A stretch of 64,000 nucleotides of DNA from Pleurocapsa sp. CCALA 161 (lineage in GTDB: Bacteria > Cyanobacteriota > Cyanobacteriia > Cyanobacteriales > Xenococcaceae). Of this stretch, positions 62,844-64,000 are shown in pieces. The DNA is taken from positions 1-64,000 of the forward strand of contig NZ_PVWF01000011.1 in assembly GCF_003003995.1 (NCBI RefSeq), written 5' to 3'. The notes beneath the pieces are model-generated. The model had not been told where the DNA came from and searched no databases. It saw nothing but the letters and a program-made list of their open reading frames with translations. Position numbers and translations under genes: made by a program. How positions within the stretch are numbered: position 1 is the first letter of the stretch; every line of letters begins with the position of its first letter.

Positions 62844-64000
62844 ATCTGGCTTTGCTGGTAGAGGAACGTTTTTGAGTTGATCGGGATTTAAATCTGGCAG
62901 AGGTATATTTCGCAAGCGATCGCCTAATGATGGTGATGAGTTATCTGGTGCAGGCACAGGTTCGGGTTTTGGTTTGGGTTGCGTTGCTGGTTTAGGTGCA
63001 GGCGCAGGTTCGGGTTTTGGTTTAGATTGCGTTGCTGGTTTAGGTGCAGGCGCAGGCTGGGGCTTTGGTTGGGATTGCGTTGCTGGTTTGGGTGCAGGCG
63101 CAGGCTGGGGAGACTGTTTTTGTTCAGATTGGCGAATAGAAGGTAGTGTCAAAGCAGGACAGATTTGGGGATCGTATTCGTAATTGATCTCTACTTGATA
63201 AGGCTTGGGCTTATTTGTGTCGTTCTTAAATAGGCGCGATCGCAGATCTTGATTGGCTTGTTGATTAAAAATGGGATATTTTGAGCCTTTTAGTAAATCA
63301 AGGGTAACAACTTCGCCTGTGGTATTAACCATTACACCAAAAACGCTACTTCCTTGGAGTCTTACAATACAGGCATCGCGGGGATAAGTACCTTTAATGG
63401 CGATATTGTCTGGCTTGGCATCTTTAATTTTAGCTACCCAGAGAAGATAGTTTTTTCTGGCTTCCTCATTACTAGTCCCCTCCTTGGTAGGAGTTATACT
63501 TTGACGCAAGCTAGCAATCCGCTGTTGCGATGCAGCTACTTTTTGGGCAGCAATAACTTCTGGGGTATCCTGTGGCTTAGTTGTGGGTTCAGTTTCAGGC
63601 TTCGTTTCGGGTTGCTTTTGAGGTGGTTGAGGCTTGGCCGTATTAGTTGGATTTGAGGGAGTTTTAACTATTGGGGTTTTTGTGGATGACTGGGGAACTT
63701 TACCCAGATTAGGGGGTAGCTTGATTGGTTCAACTTGGAAATCTGAAGGATCTAGATCTGTTTGCGTTTGTGGAGGCAGGGGTAAATTAGACCAATTACC
63801 TACTGGAGGCAGGGTAATATCGGTTATGGGCGGTAAAGGAGGAAAATTAGACTGTGGTGGTGGCGGAATAATTAGGGGTGGTAAATTAGCAGGATCTGCA
63901 TTTCCAGGCAGCAAATTGGGTGGTAAATTAGCAGGATTGGTGAGGCTTGCAAGATCTGGAGTTTTTAATTGAGGCTCAAGATCTGGCAAACGAGCCTGTT
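62838..64000 (-). CDS. Proline-rich TonB-like protein (5' partial)
   Basis: The frame is open to the right edge (last codons read Q-A-R-L before the TTG at 63989), so the N-terminus is missing. What remains is a Pro/Leu/Asn-rich first 130 residues (LPPNLLPGNADPANLPPLI), a P/K/T linker, then a globular part, WVAKIKDAKPDNIAIKGTYP and GSSVFGVMVNTTGEVVTLDL, resembling the TonB C-terminal fold. It ends with a P-A-P-A-P-K-P-A-T-Q repeat tail encoded by three 48-bp DNA repeats (62950-63093). An envelope-spanning role is likely; the missing N-terminus would show the anchor. Confidence 0.7.
   Translation of the reverse strand, partial: QARLPDLEPQLKTPDLASLTNPANLPPNLLPGNADPANLPPLIIPPPPQSNFPPLPPITDITLPPVGNWSNLPLPPQTQTDLDPSDFQVEPIKLPPNLGKVPQSSTKTPIVKTPSNPTNTAKPQPPQKQPETKPETEPTTKPQDTPEVIAAQKVAASQQRIASLRQSITPTKEGTSNEEARKNYLLWVAKIKDAKPDNIAIKGTYPRDACIVRLQGSSVFGVMVNTTGEVVTLDLLKGSKYPIFNQQANQDLRSRLFKNDTNKPKPYQVEINYEYDPQICPALTLPSIRQSEQKQSPQPAPAPKPATQSQPKPQPAPAPKPATQSKPKPEPAPAPKPATQPKPKPEPVPAPDNSSPSLGDRLRNIPLPDLNPDQLKNVPLPAKPDL
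62950..63110 (-). repeat. 48-bp tandem repeats in the TonB-like gene
   Basis: Units at 62950-62997, 62998-63045 and 63046-63093, with a partial fourth to 63110. The first two differ at only a few positions; the third is more diverged. Each encodes 16 residues of a P-K-P/P-A-P-A-P-K-P-A-T-Q motif. Confidence 0.8.

Noticed and set aside
62974-63183. Glycine-rich plus-strand frame opposite the TonB-like gene
   Set aside because: It is the antisense reading of the 48-bp Pro/Ala/Lys repeats and has no independent support.
63634-63972. 112-codon Gly-rich plus-strand frame
   Set aside because: Antisense shadow of the Pro/Leu-rich segment of the TonB-like gene.
1-64000. CRISPR array, tRNA, rRNA or tmRNA genes
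   Set aside because: No regularly spaced repeats of CRISPR type and no cloverleaf or rRNA-like sequence was recognised on reading the spacers. I cannot exclude a divergent tRNA without a covariance-model scan.
1-64000. GCGATCGC repeats as a special signal
   Set aside because: HIP1 is very common in many cyanobacterial genomes, inside and outside genes, so each site is background here and only larger repeats built on it are reported.

Overview
The window looks like chromosomal DNA from a cyanobacterium. The palindrome GCGATCGC (HIP1) recurs in genes and spacers throughout, base composition is moderately AT-rich, and several genes are cyanobacterial or plastid-lineage markers: ferredoxin:thioredoxin reductase catalytic chain (ftrC), the ARC6/Ftn2 division protein, a DASH cryptochrome, a MgdA-type glucolipid synthase, an LrtA-type hibernation factor and a desaturase/SDR fusion. 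Species cannot be fixed from sequence alone; a Pleurocapsa-like or similar marine lineage would fit but is a guess. I found no rRNA, tRNA, CRISPR array, prophage or complete insertion sequence.

Layout. 1-8.1 kb: 3' part of a lipoprotein amino-acid/amide-binding protein, exported Mn superoxide dismutase, a receiver-HlyD membrane fusion protein, ftrC, DUF309, HIT, a HPF/cold-shock fusion, and a DUF1206 membrane protein preceded by an orphan terminator. 8.2-12.8 kb: oligopeptidase A, TldD, serine acetyltransferase. 12.9-19.0 kb: division genes (Ftn2, then a four-carbon acid sugar kinase, then minCDE). 19.0-28.8 kb: a MITE-like element, smpB, CRY-DASH, a divergent YrdC-like protein, a DUF938 methyltransferase, a second membrane-anchored receiver, a Crp-like regulator, succinate-semialdehyde dehydrogenase, glcD. 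28.8-32.3 kb is the accessory patch: a decayed WD40 fragment, a SpeD-like pyruvoyl-enzyme homologue with a changed active site, a three-gene EcsC operon of unknown function, and a Phd/RelE toxin-antitoxin pair whose toxin is broken by a 5-bp tandem duplication and which is bracketed by direct repeats.

32.3-38.9 kb: an acyltransferase and the stress operon grpE-dnaK-dnaJ-tusA-rsgA, whose last three genes overlap by 4 bp each. 39.3-44.4 kb: type IV pilus motor operon pilB-pilT-pilC plus an unknown 194-aa gene. 44.4-53.6 kb: LrtA/HPF, lipB, a DMT permease, an orphan sugar ABC permease, DUF4864, moaD, era, an aspartoacylase-like peptidase, a GST and a VWA protein. 53.6-64.0 kb: a 33-aa membrane peptide, the DUF1800/DUF1501 pair, a DEP-domain protein, a two-gene unit of a 65-aa protein and a DndD/Rad50-like ATPase, MgdA, the hydroxylase/SDR fusion, and a TonB-like protein cut by the right edge.

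The best candidates for something undescribed are the receiver-HlyD fusion with its shortened paralogue, the SpeD-like enzyme, the EcsC operon, and the small-protein/DndD-like ATPase pair. Several dispersed inverted repeats, including a 33-bp pair about 19 kb apart in opposite orientation, add a repeat layer the genes do not explain.
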